Shown: positions 26,806-37,200 of the stretch, in pieces
Position numbering within the stretch: the stretch's first letter is position 1
Layout: each line of letters opens with the position of its first letter
The notes under the pieces: generated by a model
Seen by the model: only the letters and a program-made list of their open reading frames with translations
Told to the model about the DNA's origin: nothing
The model's database searches: none
Origin: Clostridia bacterium
GTDB taxonomy: Bacteria > Bacillota > Clostridia > Acetivibrionales > DSM-2933
Assembly (NCBI GenBank): GCA_026416815.1
Contig: JAOAEJ010000080.1
Coordinates: forward strand, 62,001 to 126,000
Direction: 5' to 3'
DNA: 64,000 nt
Translations under genes and position numbers: made by a program

Positions 26806-28545
26806 CTAATTAGCTTCACTGGGTGTAGCAGGTGTATCTTCAGTTTTTTCGGAAAGACGTATTGTATACCGTGTTACCGTATCGTGAGACACCGATATAT
26901 CAAATGACGAAGGTGGTAAGTAGTCTTTGGGCAATTTGGATTCGGGAAAGCTTATTTTATAGTTCCCCTCATTTATCTTGAATACAGCTATACCTTCCGC
27001 GTTAGTATAAGAAAGTACTTTGTCAGGCAGCCCGGGGGCAAGAACCAGACCTTCAATTTCAAGCATAACATCAGGAACAGGCTTGTTATCTTTATCCAGT
27101 ACTTCTATTTCTGCAATACCCCACATCTGCTTATAAGTTTCATCTATTGTTTCAAGATTGATGGTGATAATGGTAGTACTTGCCGATTTCAGGTCAAAGG
27201 AAAATGGAGCCGGTAGCTGATATTCTGCCGGGAAGGAGGAGGATGGGAAGTTAAGCCTGAAGGTGCCTTTATCCAGTACAAACTTTGCTATGCCGTCCTC
27301 ACTTGTTGCTGTGAATTCATTAAAATGCTTTTTGGACACGGCTGAATCTCCTGCAATATTTATCCGTACACCTTTTACAGGGGTTGAGGTTTTGCTATCC
27401 AGAAGTTTTACCTGTAAAGAATAAATAGCATCGTTTTTAGCAGCGATTACCTGGGTTACTGTATTGGAATTAGTTAATCGTGCCAACAGTGTAGGGAAAT
27501 CATTTGATTCAAAATCTTTTCTAATTGTAACATATTTATAGCCTACAGCGGTTAGGATTAGAGTAAATAAAATCCCATAAGCTGAATACCTAAGCAGTTT
27601 GCGATTGCCATGTTCCGGCTCATGGTTGCTCACATGCTCCCCTGGAAAGGTAGACGGAAAAAACCGCGGAAGAGAGAATAATCCGAAAGAGAGGGCTAGG
27701 ATCAGTATTCCCGGTACTATAAGCATGAGCGATGTGTAAAAAGTACAGCTGCGTATATATGAAATTATTACCCCGTTTTCCATTGGTATTGAGTTTGTGA
27801 TAGGCTCTAGCACTCCAGTCAGTATTATAAATGTGTATAAAAGGAGTGCTATACCGGTTATAACACTCAAAACACCGCATGAAATCAATGTAGCACCTAA
27901 CCACCTTGTTATATCAAGAAACTTTTTGCATAATACCAGCCCCATAAAAAACAGGAGTAAAAAAAGCAGCAGTAAAAAACCTGGAATTTTATCAATTATA
28001 TAATAAATTAATTTTAATCCCATAAAGTAGTGGGTGATATCGTTCCTGTCTATGTATAACAATACTGCACTTAGGTTGATTTTTTCAATTTTGGTTAGCA
28101 TTTGTGATGAAGGAGTTTCACTTGTAGCTGCACTTGTGGAGCTTGGCTTTGAATCACCTTGCCGAGTATTGAAATAAATATCGGGCAAGAATGTTCTTTC
28201 CCCTCGGCAGTATTTAAAAATACCTTCCCTAATGGAATCAAGGTTAACTTTTACCATTTCAGGGGTAAGAGAGTTCTCCAGCAGTACAAAAGTATCTTTG
28301 TGCTGGTTATAGTTCTCGGGAGACTCCTTTTTGAAGTTATCTATAAAGCCTTTCATTGAGTTATTTAAAATATTGCGAGTATGGGAATAGACCTCGTGCT
28401 TCTCAAATAAATATTTGTGAAAACCGGGGTTTAATAGGCCTGCATTAATGCTTACAGTAGTTTGTATAACAAATAAAAGTATTCCGGCTATAATAGCCGT
28501 CATTATATAAGTAATTTTTCTAAAATATTTCCACGATGGCCTCAT
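26806..28545 (-). CDS. Membrane protein with two tandem beta-sandwich (carboxypeptidase-regulatory-like) repeats
   Basis: A 579-residue protein. TM1 lies at about 14-36, followed by an extracytoplasmic loop of about 145 residues and a cluster of hydrophobic segments at about 185-300. Another TM is at about 320-340, and the C-terminal extracytoplasmic part contains two homologous beta domains of about 80 residues (about 380-470 and 478-565). Each has the Cna-B/CarboxypepD_reg-like pattern of KPVPDVMLEIEG followed by a glycine turn before a final strand. No enzymatic motif seen. GGGAGGGAG lies upstream of the ATG. It may be a surface sensor or scaffold; the family is not recognised. Confidence 0.75.
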   Translation of the reverse strand: MRPSWKYFRKITYIMTAIIAGILLFVIQTTVSINAGLLNPGFHKYLFEKHEVYSHTRNILNNSMKGFIDNFKKESPENYNQHKDTFVLLENSLTPEMVKVNLDSIREGIFKYCRGERTFLPDIYFNTRQGDSKPSSTSAATSETPSSQMLTKIEKINLSAVLLYIDRNDITHYFMGLKLIYYIIDKIPGFLLLLFLLLFFMGLVLCKKFLDITRWLGATLISCGVLSVITGIALLLYTFIILTGVLEPITNSIPMENGVIISYIRSCTFYTSLMLIVPGILILALSFGLFSLPRFFPSTFPGEHVSNHEPEHGNRKLLRYSAYGILFTLILTAVGYKYVTIRKDFESNDFPTLLARLTNSNTVTQVIAAKNDAIYSLQVKLLDSKTSTPVKGVRINIAGDSAVSKKHFNEFTATSEDGIAKFVLDKGTFRLNFPSSSFPAEYQLPAPFSFDLKSASTTIITINLETIDETYKQMWGIAEIEVLDKDNKPVPDVMLEIEGLVLAPGLPDKVLSYTNAEGIAVFKINEGNYKISFPESKLPKDYLPPSSFDISVSHDTVTRYTIRLSEKTEDTPATPSEAN

Positions 28546-28919
28546 TGGTTTCTCCCTCCCAAATTGAAGGTTAATTTGTATTTACCGCATTAAATGGTTT
28601 TTTAAACTTAAAATATTCAAGATAAACTCAGGGATTTCTAAAAAATGCCCAAAGCATCGGGCAATCGGTAAGTTTAAGCTACTAAAATTATAACACTATT
28701 TACTTGCTTTGGATTGAGAAAAATATTCCATAAACTTAACAAAATCTAATTAATGCCGATTTTTTCAAGATATCTGCATTTTAATGATAATTTCTAAATT
28801 AACATGTAATTAGAGTAATATATATAAAAATCCGTAATATTATGAAAATATACACAGTAAAAAATGGAATCTATAAAGGGGAGTACTGTGCAAATTGCAG
28901 TACAAATCAATTTTTTAAA
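28546..28919. other. Gene-free region with a minus-strand hairpin
   Basis: AT-rich. It holds the weak minus-strand terminator at 28639-28663. An open frame from 28864 on the plus strand overlaps repeat P2 and is not called. Confidence 0.4.
28639..28663 (-). terminator. Possible minus-strand terminator in the leader of the membrane-protein gene
   Basis: Minus-strand stem TGCCC/GGGCA (8-base loop) followed by ATTTTTTAG, about 95 bases upstream of the gene start. Confidence 0.4.
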
Positions 28920-29028
28920 CCATAGTATTCCTCAACGGAATTCTCTTCGAGCAGCGGTGCACAATAACCAACTATGTGCATTTTTAACATTTCGCGCAGT
29001 TGTGATTCAAAATGTTAGGAAGCACTGG
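28920..29028 (-). repeat. Palindromic element family P2, diverged copy
   Basis: On the minus strand it aligns over its full length (109 bp) with the P2 copy at 60740-60845. Shared parts are CAGTGCTT, the AACATT ... AAATGTTAAAAAT hairpin, a TTGTGC segment and GAATTC near the far end. Several differences keep the stems paired. Confidence 0.65.
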
Positions 29029-29070
29029 TTAACGATACGTGAAGCGGGTTCTACTATGGTGTATCGTTAA
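29029..29070 (+). repeat. Hairpin next to the P2 copy
   Basis: Perfect 10-bp stem TTAACGATAC/GTATCGTTAA directly adjoining the P2 element, about 105 bases before prkA. Confidence 0.6.
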
Positions 29071-29174
29071 AATTCTATGCCGCATAATAGAGGCATTATG
29101 GTAGGTAGTGTAAAAGTCAGTCCAATTTTATTTTAATTGGTATTTTTACGCTGATAAAAGGAGGGTCAACGAAA

Positions 29175-31103
29175 ATGACAAAGCTTGATATTTCAAGTAT
29201 CATACTTAAGGATAGGGAAGAAAGAAGAAGTGATCACTTCGAGGGTACATTCCTTGACTATTTCGAAAAGGTAAAGGAAAACCCAGATTTACCGATCCTG
29301 GCACACCAAAGGCTATACAACCTCATGACGGAAAAAGGGGTGGAGATAATTCGGACGGACGAGAGCCCCAGACTTCGAAGGATTTATGGAAATGATATAA
29401 TAAAGAGATATAAATTCTTTGAAGATGATTTTTTCGGCATAGATAAGACAGTAATGAAAATCGTAAGATATTTTCATTCTGCAGCTATGGCGGGAGAAGA
29501 ATCAAGACAGGTACTATACCTTGTAGGGCCGGTTGGAGCGGGTAAGTCATCACTTATGGAAGCTCTGAAAAGAGCCCTTGAATCAGCTGCTCCGATTTAT
29601 GCCATTAAGGGTTGCCCTATGAGAGAAGAACCTCTCCATCTTGTGCCTAAACACTTGAGAAAAGAGTTTGAAGAAATACTTAAGGTAAAAATAGAGGGAG
29701 ATATTTGTCCGATATGCCGATATAGGCTCAAAAATGAGTTCAATGGTGAGTTTGAAAAGTTCCCTGTAGAAACAGTAGGTTTTTCAATAAGGTCCAGAAA
29801 AGGGGTAGGTGTTGTACCCCCTGTTGATCCCAATAATCAGGATACCTCCATACTGACAGGCAGTGTAGATATATCAAAAATCGACCTTTATGCTGAGGAC
29901 GACCCGAGGGTATTATCACTTAATGGTGCTTTTAACGTAGGGAATAGAGGTATTGTTGAGTTTATAGAAGTATTTAAGAACGAGACTGAATACCTTCATA
30001 CAATGATAACCGCTACTCAGGAAAAATCCGTACCCTCACCGGGTAAAGGCTCTATGATTTATTTTGATGGGGTAATTCTTGCACATTCAAATGAAGCAGA
30101 ATGGAATAAGTTCAAATCCGACCATACAAATGAAGCTATATTAGATAGGATTGTAAAAATCGAGGTGCCCTACTGTCTTGAGCTGAATGAAGAAATAAAA
30201 ATATATGAAAAAATATTGAAAAAGAGTAAATTTAAAGCTCATATAGCACCTCATACAATAGAAGTGGCATCAATGTTTGCTATTCTTACAAGGCTCGCTC
30301 CCTCCAATAAAGTAGATACAATGACGAAGTTGAAAATTTACAATGGTGAAGAAATAGTAGAGAAGGGTATGACCAGGAAAATAGATATATTCGAGTTGAA
30401 GGACGAAGCCCAGAGAGAGGGCATGTCAGGTATTTCAACCAGATTTATTATGAAAACTCTTGATACAGCTTTGTCGGAATCGGAGCATAACTGTATAAAC
30501 CCCATTTCGGTAATGGAGACTCTTGTAAAGAATGTTAAGGAGCTTGCAATAAGCGATGAAGAAAAAGTAAGGTACCTGAGGTTCATACAGGATTCTATAA
30601 AGAAAGAATATGGAAAGATTCTCGAAAAAGAAGTAACCAAAGCATTTATCCACGGTTATAGGGAGCAGGCGGAGAGCTTGTTTAACAACTATTTGGATCA
30701 TTCTGAGGCATATGTAAACAAAACAAAGATAAAAGATAGCAATACCGGAGAGGAACTGGAACCGGACGAAAAGTTCTTAAGGTCTATTGAAGAACAGATA
30801 GGTATAACCGATTCGGCAGCTAAAGGGTTTAGGGCTGATGTCACTTCTTATATGTTTTTTGTGCTAAGAAATGGCGGAACGCTGGATTATAACAGCTATG
30901 AACCTTTAAAAGAGGCTATTGAAAAGAAACTGACCGCCTCGGTAAAAGAGTTGAGCAGGGTCATAACTCAGGCTAAAGTCAGAAATAAAGACCAAAGCGA
31001 AAAATATAATGCTATGGTTGAAGAAATGAAGCAATATGGTTACTGTGACCACTGCTGCAATGTAATCCTAAAATATGCCGCAAATAATTTGTGGAAAGAC
31101 TAA
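29175..31103 (+). CDS. prkA: PrkA family serine protein kinase (AAA+/YeaG-like)
   Basis: A 642-residue cytoplasmic protein. The N-terminal PrkA AAA domain (about 10-390) has Walker A GPVGAGKSS (near residue 119) and the family's zinc-finger-like CPICRYRL; the C-terminal PrkA kinase domain runs to the end and finishes with YCDHCCNVIL. In spore formers and enterobacteria, PrkA/YeaG acts in stationary phase or sporulation together with YhbH/YeaH and SpoVR/YcgB. Both partners follow here, at intervals of about 100 and 80 bases. AAAGGAGG precedes the ATG. Confidence 0.95.
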   Translation: MTKLDISSIILKDREERRSDHFEGTFLDYFEKVKENPDLPILAHQRLYNLMTEKGVEIIRTDESPRLRRIYGNDIIKRYKFFEDDFFGIDKTVMKIVRYFHSAAMAGEESRQVLYLVGPVGAGKSSLMEALKRALESAAPIYAIKGCPMREEPLHLVPKHLRKEFEEILKVKIEGDICPICRYRLKNEFNGEFEKFPVETVGFSIRSRKGVGVVPPVDPNNQDTSILTGSVDISKIDLYAEDDPRVLSLNGAFNVGNRGIVEFIEVFKNETEYLHTMITATQEKSVPSPGKGSMIYFDGVILAHSNEAEWNKFKSDHTNEAILDRIVKIEVPYCLELNEEIKIYEKILKKSKFKAHIAPHTIEVASMFAILTRLAPSNKVDTMTKLKIYNGEEIVEKGMTRKIDIFELKDEAQREGMSGISTRFIMKTLDTALSESEHNCINPISVMETLVKNVKELAISDEEKVRYLRFIQDSIKKEYGKILEKEVTKAFIHGYREQAESLFNNYLDHSEAYVNKTKIKDSNTGEELEPDEKFLRSIEEQIGITDSAAKGFRADVTSYMFFVLRNGGTLDYNSYEPLKEAIEKKLTASVKELSRVITQAKVRNKDQSEKYNAMVEEMKQYGYCDHCCNVILKYAANNLWKD

Positions 31104-31120
31104 GATAGTAGGCTATATAG

Positions 31121-31162
31121 GTTAAATAGGCAATACAAGTAAGAATGTACTGCCTATTTAAC
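31121..31162 (+). other. Intercistronic hairpin between prkA and yhbH
   Basis: GTTAAATAGGCAATAC paired with GTACTGCCTATTTAAC. No T run follows, so it is more likely a processing or stability element than a full terminator. Confidence 0.6.
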
Positions 31163-31204
31163 TGTATCCCGCAAAGCTTAATAGCCGATTTGGGGTGATT
31201 ATCT

Positions 31205-32434
31205 ATGGCAATTTTTAAAGAGTACGGCAGCGGCGGAAAAGATCGCTCTGCAGAAGATAGAAGACGCCACAGGGAACTGGTTGAGGAATCTATTAAAAAG
31301 AATATTGGTAATATTATCGCCGAAGAGAGTATTATAGGTCAAAGCAAGGATAAAAAAATCAAAATCCCTATTAGAAGTATAAAAGAATACCACTTTGTTT
31401 ACGGTAAAAATAAATCGGGAACAGCTTCAGGGGATGGAGATGAGAAAAGGGGAGACAAAGTCGGCGAGGACAAAATGGGCAAAAAGGGTCAAGGCGATGG
31501 AAAAGCCGGTAATGAAGAAGGGGAGGAAATCTACGAAACAGAGATAACCATTGAGGAATTGGTTAAGTACCTGTTTGATGATTTGAATCTTCCTGATATT
31601 GATAAAAAGAAAATGGCAGAGCTGGAGAGCATAAAAAGCCTTAAGAAAATTGGTTATCAGCGTAAAGGTATACCGCCAAGGCTCGCTAAAAGAAGGTCTG
31701 CTGTTGAAAAAATAAAGAGAAAGCAAGCATATTTACGCAGTATGAAAGAGCTCGAGGACGATGATATACAGCAAGATGAAGCTGCCGAGGAGGTAGTTGA
31801 TGGGATAGATCTACCCGATAAACAGGAATTTAGGCGCTTTCCCTTTATGGAGGATGATCTTAGATACCATAGGGTAAGAGTTGATCACAAAAGGGATTTC
31901 AATGCAGTTGTTATATGCATTATGGATGTGTCCGGTTCTATGGACCAAACGAAAAAATATCTTGCAAGAAGCTTTTATTTTCTTCTGTATCAGTTTATAC
32001 GTCTCAAATATGCTAATGTGGAAGTAGCCTTTGTAGCCCATACTACAACGGCGAAAGAGGTTAATGAAAACGAATTTTTCCACAGAGGAGAATCAGGTGG
32101 AACTTATATAAGTAGTGGATATGAGAAAGCTCTTGAGATAATCGAACAAAGATATAACCCTGTTAATTGGAATATTTATGCTTTCCACTGTAGTGACGGG
32201 GACAACTGGACAGAGGATAATAAAAGAGCTGTGGAGTATGCTCAGAAGCTATGCGGTGTTTGTAATCTTTTCGGTTATGGTGAGATAGTCCCGGGGTACT
32301 ATAGCTCAAGCAGTACAATAAAATATGAGTTTCAGAAACATGTAAAAACCAAAAATTTTGCAATTGTGACAATGACTAAAAAGGAAGATGTGTTGCCCGG
32401 ATTGAAAAAGCTTCTAGAAAAGGAAGGCGAGTAA
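31205..32434 (+). CDS. yhbH: YhbH/YeaH family protein (UPF0229)
   Basis: A 409-residue protein, second gene of the prkA-yhbH-spoVR set. It has a charged N-terminal region with a K/G/E-rich insert (about 75-108) and a C-terminal von Willebrand A-like fold whose metal-site motif DVSGSMDQ is at about 240. In B. subtilis YhbH is a sporulation protein; in enterobacteria YeaH works with the kinase YeaG. ATG follows a weak GGGGTG site. Confidence 0.95.
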   Translation: MAIFKEYGSGGKDRSAEDRRRHRELVEESIKKNIGNIIAEESIIGQSKDKKIKIPIRSIKEYHFVYGKNKSGTASGDGDEKRGDKVGEDKMGKKGQGDGKAGNEEGEEIYETEITIEELVKYLFDDLNLPDIDKKKMAELESIKSLKKIGYQRKGIPPRLAKRRSAVEKIKRKQAYLRSMKELEDDDIQQDEAAEEVVDGIDLPDKQEFRRFPFMEDDLRYHRVRVDHKRDFNAVVICIMDVSGSMDQTKKYLARSFYFLLYQFIRLKYANVEVAFVAHTTTAKEVNENEFFHRGESGGTYISSGYEKALEIIEQRYNPVNWNIYAFHCSDGDNWTEDNKRAVEYAQKLCGVCNLFGYGEIVPGYYSSSSTIKYEFQKHVKTKNFAIVTMTKKEDVLPGLKKLLEKEGE

Positions 32435-32516
32435 AGGTTTCTGATGTAATAATTCACGGAGGCTCAATAAAGTTAGATCCCTCGGCTATACATGAGGGAT
32501 GGGGGTGGAATACAAA

Positions 32517-33905
32517 ATGAGCGATTACAGCTTGAAGGAAATTGAACAGTGGAATGAACGTATAGAGGAAATTGCCCGGGACTTTGGGCTTGAATACTAC
32601 GAGCAGGAGTTTGAAATATGCAGCTATGAGGATATGATCTGCTACGAGACCTATGTAGGTATGCCGTCACATTATCCCCATTGGAGTTACGGTAAGGCAT
32701 ATGAGAAGACAAAGACACTTCATAAATATAACCTATCAGGGTTACCCTATGAGATGGTAATAAACTCAGATCCTTGTATAGCCTACCTGATGAAAGACAA
32801 TACGCTTCTGCTTCAGGTATTGACAATAGCCCATGTATACGGACATAACGATTTCTTTAAAAATAATAGATTGTTCAAGGTGGGGACCAGGGCAGATTAT
32901 ACGGTAGAGATGTTTAAAAATCATGCCAGCCGGGTGAGAGATTATATAGCTGATCCGGGCATAGGCTATAAAAGGGTCGAAAGGATATTGGATGCTGCTC
33001 ATTCTATAAAATTCCACACTTCAAGGGTTATAGGTGAGAAAAGGGTTTCGGACAGTGAAAAAATAAAAATACTTTTGGAAAGAGTTCAGAAGCCAAAGAG
33101 CGAATATCCTTTACTTGAGCCTAAAGAAAGAAAAGAAGAGGCTTTACCCGATTTTAAGAAAATACCTATAGAGCCTGACGAGGATTTACTGTGGTTTATA
33201 TCTGCATATGGCAGACTGACAGAGTGGGAAAGGGATATCATCAATATAGTAAGAGAGGAAACCCTCTATTTTCTCCCACAAATCGAAACAAAGATAATGA
33301 ATGAGGGATGGGCCAGTTTCTGGCACTATACCATATTAAACAAGCTTAATCTCCCCCAAAATCTGCATATGGAATTCCTCAAAAGGCACAATCAGGTAAT
33401 TAGGCCTCATCCTGGGGGAATAAACCCATACTATATAGGTTTCAAAATTTTTGAGGATCTAAAAAATAAATTCAGCAATGATCCTAAAAAAATATTTGAA
33501 GTACGTGAGCTTGAAAGAGACCAATCTTTTATAAGAAGATATTTAACCCAGGAATTGTGTAATGAAATGAATCTTTTTGAATATGTCAAGGTTGGAAACG
33601 AGTATATCATATCCGAAGTATCCGATGACAGTGGGTGGAGGAAGGTAAGGGATACCCTTGCAGCCTCTGTGGGTATGGGAAGTATACCTGTAATAAAGAT
33701 CAACGAATGGGTACAAAAAGATAATACACTTGTATTGGAACACCAGTATGATGGCAGAGAATTGGAACTTAGCTATGCGTATGAAACTTTGAAGCAGGTT
33801 GCAAACCTCTGGGATGGTAAGGTAATGCTCGAGACGTTTATAGAAAATAAGAGAAAGGTAATTATTTGCGATGAGCAGAAGAAGGTAGTTATGGCAAACG
33901 CATAA
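32517..33905 (+). CDS. spoVR: SpoVR family protein
   Basis: A 462-residue cytoplasmic protein. It matches the SpoVR/YcgB family along its length, including HVYGHNDFFKNN, MNEGWASFWHY and HPGGINPYYIGFKIFEDL with the conserved histidines. SpoVR is needed for normal spore cortex formation in B. subtilis; the biochemical activity is not established. I chose the ATG at 32517, 8 bases after GGGGGTGG; an ATG at 32499 is also in frame but inside that ribosome site context. Last gene of the cluster, followed by a terminator. Confidence 0.95.
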   Translation: MSDYSLKEIEQWNERIEEIARDFGLEYYEQEFEICSYEDMICYETYVGMPSHYPHWSYGKAYEKTKTLHKYNLSGLPYEMVINSDPCIAYLMKDNTLLLQVLTIAHVYGHNDFFKNNRLFKVGTRADYTVEMFKNHASRVRDYIADPGIGYKRVERILDAAHSIKFHTSRVIGEKRVSDSEKIKILLERVQKPKSEYPLLEPKERKEEALPDFKKIPIEPDEDLLWFISAYGRLTEWERDIINIVREETLYFLPQIETKIMNEGWASFWHYTILNKLNLPQNLHMEFLKRHNQVIRPHPGGINPYYIGFKIFEDLKNKFSNDPKKIFEVRELERDQSFIRRYLTQELCNEMNLFEYVKVGNEYIISEVSDDSGWRKVRDTLAASVGMGSIPVIKINEWVQKDNTLVLEHQYDGRELELSYAYETLKQVANLWDGKVMLETFIENKRKVIICDEQKKVVMANA

Positions 33906-33926
33906 ATACTATAATAACTTTAACAA

Positions 33927-33984
33927 AAGCCGCTCTTAATTGAGAGAATTTGATGTTTCTCTCTGTTGAATGCGGCATTTTTAT
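33927..33984 (+). terminator. Terminator after spoVR
   Basis: AAAGCCGC ... GCGGCATTTTT with inner pairing GAGAGAA/TTTCTCTC. Confidence 0.75.
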
Positions 33985-34036
33985 TTATAATTATAGTACT
34001 ATTGATTTTTTACCATATGTGGTAATATATAATTAC

Positions 34037-34264
34037 CTAGTGCTTTTTAATATTACAAATATTTTGATTCTAATGTTAAAAATGCACTTCCTTGATTGTA
34101 GTACCTTGCTGCCATATAAATTGCGATAATGATATTACAAGGAAAAATTTGATTATCGCAATATAACTTAAGGTAACAAATTACAAAAAAGATTTAGGGA
34201 GAACTTCGTTGTAGATTCTTTTTTGCAATTTATCATAGAAACGAATTCTGTTACAAGGCACTAG
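34037..34264 (+). repeat. Palindromic element family P2, expanded copy
   Basis: A 228-bp element bounded by CTAGTGC and GGCACTAG. Its left 75 bases and right 30 bases match the 106-bp copy at 60740. The middle carries about 120 extra bases with two own hairpins (ATTGCGATAAT/ATTATCGCAAT, and AAATTACAAAAAAGA paired with TTCTTTTTTGCAATTT). It ends 30 bases before the first giant kinase gene. Confidence 0.75.
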
Positions 34265-34294
34265 TTTAAAACCAATAAAGGGAGAGTATACCCT

Positions 34295-37200
34295 ATGGAC
34301 CTTACAGGCATAACAGTAAACAATAGATATAATCTGCTGGAACAGTTGGGTGAAGGCGGAATGGGAGTTGTTTACAAGGCTTATGATAATAAAAGTGGTA
34401 ACCAAGTTGCAATTAAACTGATGAAGGATAAAGTCACGTCTACTTATATAGAGGATTTAATAAGGTTCAAAAGGGAAATAGAGATTGTAAGCGACTTTAG
34501 CCATTTCAATATTGTTAAAATTTTTGATATAGGAGAGTTTGACAATAGGCCATATATAGTAATGGAGCTTCTGCAGGGGGAAAGTCTATACGATTTACTT
34601 CAGAAAGGAAGCAGGGTCGGAAGAGAAAATGCCTTAGAGATAATAAAGCAGCTGGCAGATGTTTTGAATTATATCCATAGCAATGGAATTATTCATAGAG
34701 ATATAAAACCCGGTAATATATTTCTCGTGAAATACAGTAAAACACTTACCATAAAGCTCCTGGATTTTGGCCTTGCCCAAATAATGGAGCTTAGAGAGAT
34801 AAAGGACTGTAAGGAGGTTGCCGGTACCTTTGGTTATATGTCTCCCGAAGCAGCAGGAATATTGAATAAGAAGATTGATGAGCGGAGTGACTTATATTCA
34901 TTAGGTGTTATACTTTACCACCTGCTTACAGGCAGGAGGCCTTTCGAGGGTAACGATTTAAGTACACTACTCCATAAACAAGCAGCATTTGTTCCGGTAG
35001 AGCTTAGAAGAGTTAATTCTGATATTCCCCATGTTTTGGAAGAAATAACCATGAAGCTTCTGATTAAGGACCCTGATATGAGATATCAAAGTGCCAGAGG
35101 GTTACTCTATGACATCCAAAGATTTATTCAGGGTCAAAGAGATTTTACAATAGGTGAAAAGGATCAGAAGTTAAAGCTGACATATCATACGTCGGTGGTT
35201 GGTAGAGAAGAGGAGATAAATAAAGTCAAGAAGGCTATCTGTGAAGCAGAATTGGGAAAGGGTAGAGTTTTTCTGATAGGCGGCGAGGCTGGAATAGGTA
35301 AAAGCAGGCTTGTTGAGGAAATTAAAAGCTATGTATATGAGAATAAAGGGATTTTCCTTAGAGCAAGATGTCTTAACCATGATAATAAGACCCCTTATCA
35401 ACCGTTTAAAGACGCAATTGATGAATATATAAATCTGCTTAATAGAATGGAAAAAGAGGCAGTTCAACGAGAAATACGCAGAATTAAAGATGTTATAGGT
35501 GATTTAGGTGAGATTGTAGCAAGCCTTAATCCTCAAATAGAGGGTTTGCTGGGAGAAAATAGGAAGCTTGTGAAACTGGATCCTGAAAGAGAGAGCCAGA
35601 GACACCTTATGGTACTTACCGATTTTATATGCAGCCTTGTTGATAGAAAGACAGTATGCGTGTTGTTTATTGATGATCTACAGTGGTGCGATATGGGTAG
35701 CCTGAATCTACTGGGTGAGATTTTAAATAAAATATCCTCCACCAACTTAATGATCATAGGTACTTACAGGGATAATGAAGTAGATACAAAGCACGGGCTG
35801 GAGAAAATCAAATCAGACTGTCAGGCTAAAGGACTTCCTCTTGAAAATTTAAAACTTATGCCTTTAGACAGAAAAGGCGTAAATAAGCTGATTGGCAACA
35901 TCCTCTGTGTGAAAGAGGACAAAGCTATAGGGCTTACAGAGTATATACTTAATAATACAAACGGCAATCCGTTCTTTATAATAAATTTATTAAGAGAGTT
36001 AGTTGAGAATAATGTATTGACGTGGAAGGACGGTTGTTGGCAAGAGAATTGGAATAGATTAAAATCTATGAAATTCCATTCTAATATCCTTGATATCATT
36101 CTAAGAAGAATAGACAATATGACACCGGAACAAATTGATTTGCTTAGCAAAGCGGCTATAATAGGTAGGGAGTTTGAGACGGACATGCTGTATAGGCTTA
36201 CATGTTTGAGCAGCGATAAGGTTGTGAGCTATATAGACGAGTTTATATACATGCAGATGGTGGAAGTGTCAGAAGAAAAGGGTAGGATGTTGTTTACCCA
36301 CGATAGGATAAGAGACGCCTTCTATTACAGGCTTCAAGAAGAAGAGAAACGGAAAATTCACTTAAGCGTGGCAAGGGTAATTGAAGCTATGAATAGAAAT
36401 TGCCTGAATGAGGTGGTGTTTGACCTTGTACACCATTATGTAGAAGCAGGAGATGTGGAAAACGCGCTAAAGTATGTAATTCCTGCTGCGGAAAAGGCAC
36501 GTATATCCTATGCAAATGAGGAAGCAATAAAGTACTATAACACAGCGATGAAGCTAATGTGTGCCCATGGCATGGAAGGTTCATCGGAATGGCTAAAAGC
36601 AAAGGAAGAACTTGCAGAGGCGTATCTTGTTATAGGAAAGAATGATGAGGCTATAGAAATATTGGAGTATATACTTTCTATAATCACCGATTCATTAAGA
36701 AAGGCTTCGGTATATAATAAGCTGGGTGTGGCTTATTTTAAAAAAGGAAATTTTGCAGAGTGTGAGGAAAAACTTGGAAGAGGCTTGGAATTTCTCGGGG
36801 AGAAAATTCCACGGGGTAAGCCGCAAGTGGTAGTTGGCTCCATAAAGGAGTTGTTGCGACATATAACACATAGTGCATTTCCACGAGTGTTTAATTATGC
36901 CGGACATAGAGAAGTAAACTCTTGCTATAAAGATATAGTTATGATGTATCATACCTTGGTATGGATGTATGCATTTAGCGATGTAAGCAAGGTAGTGCGT
37001 AATGTTCTTAGGGCATTAAATATTACCGAAGCAAAGCTAGGGAAATCAAAGGAATTAGGTATAAGCTTAAGCGGTTATTCAGTACTATGTGCAACAATAC
37101 CATTATTTAAAAGAGCATTAAAATGCCAGGAGTATTCGTTAAGTATAAGAAAAGAATTGAATGATGAATGGGGTATAGCTCAGTGCTTACAATTAATGGG

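Noticed and set aside
28864-29070. 68-codon open frame upstream of prkA
   Set aside because: Overlaps the P2 element and its neighbouring hairpin; no ribosome site.
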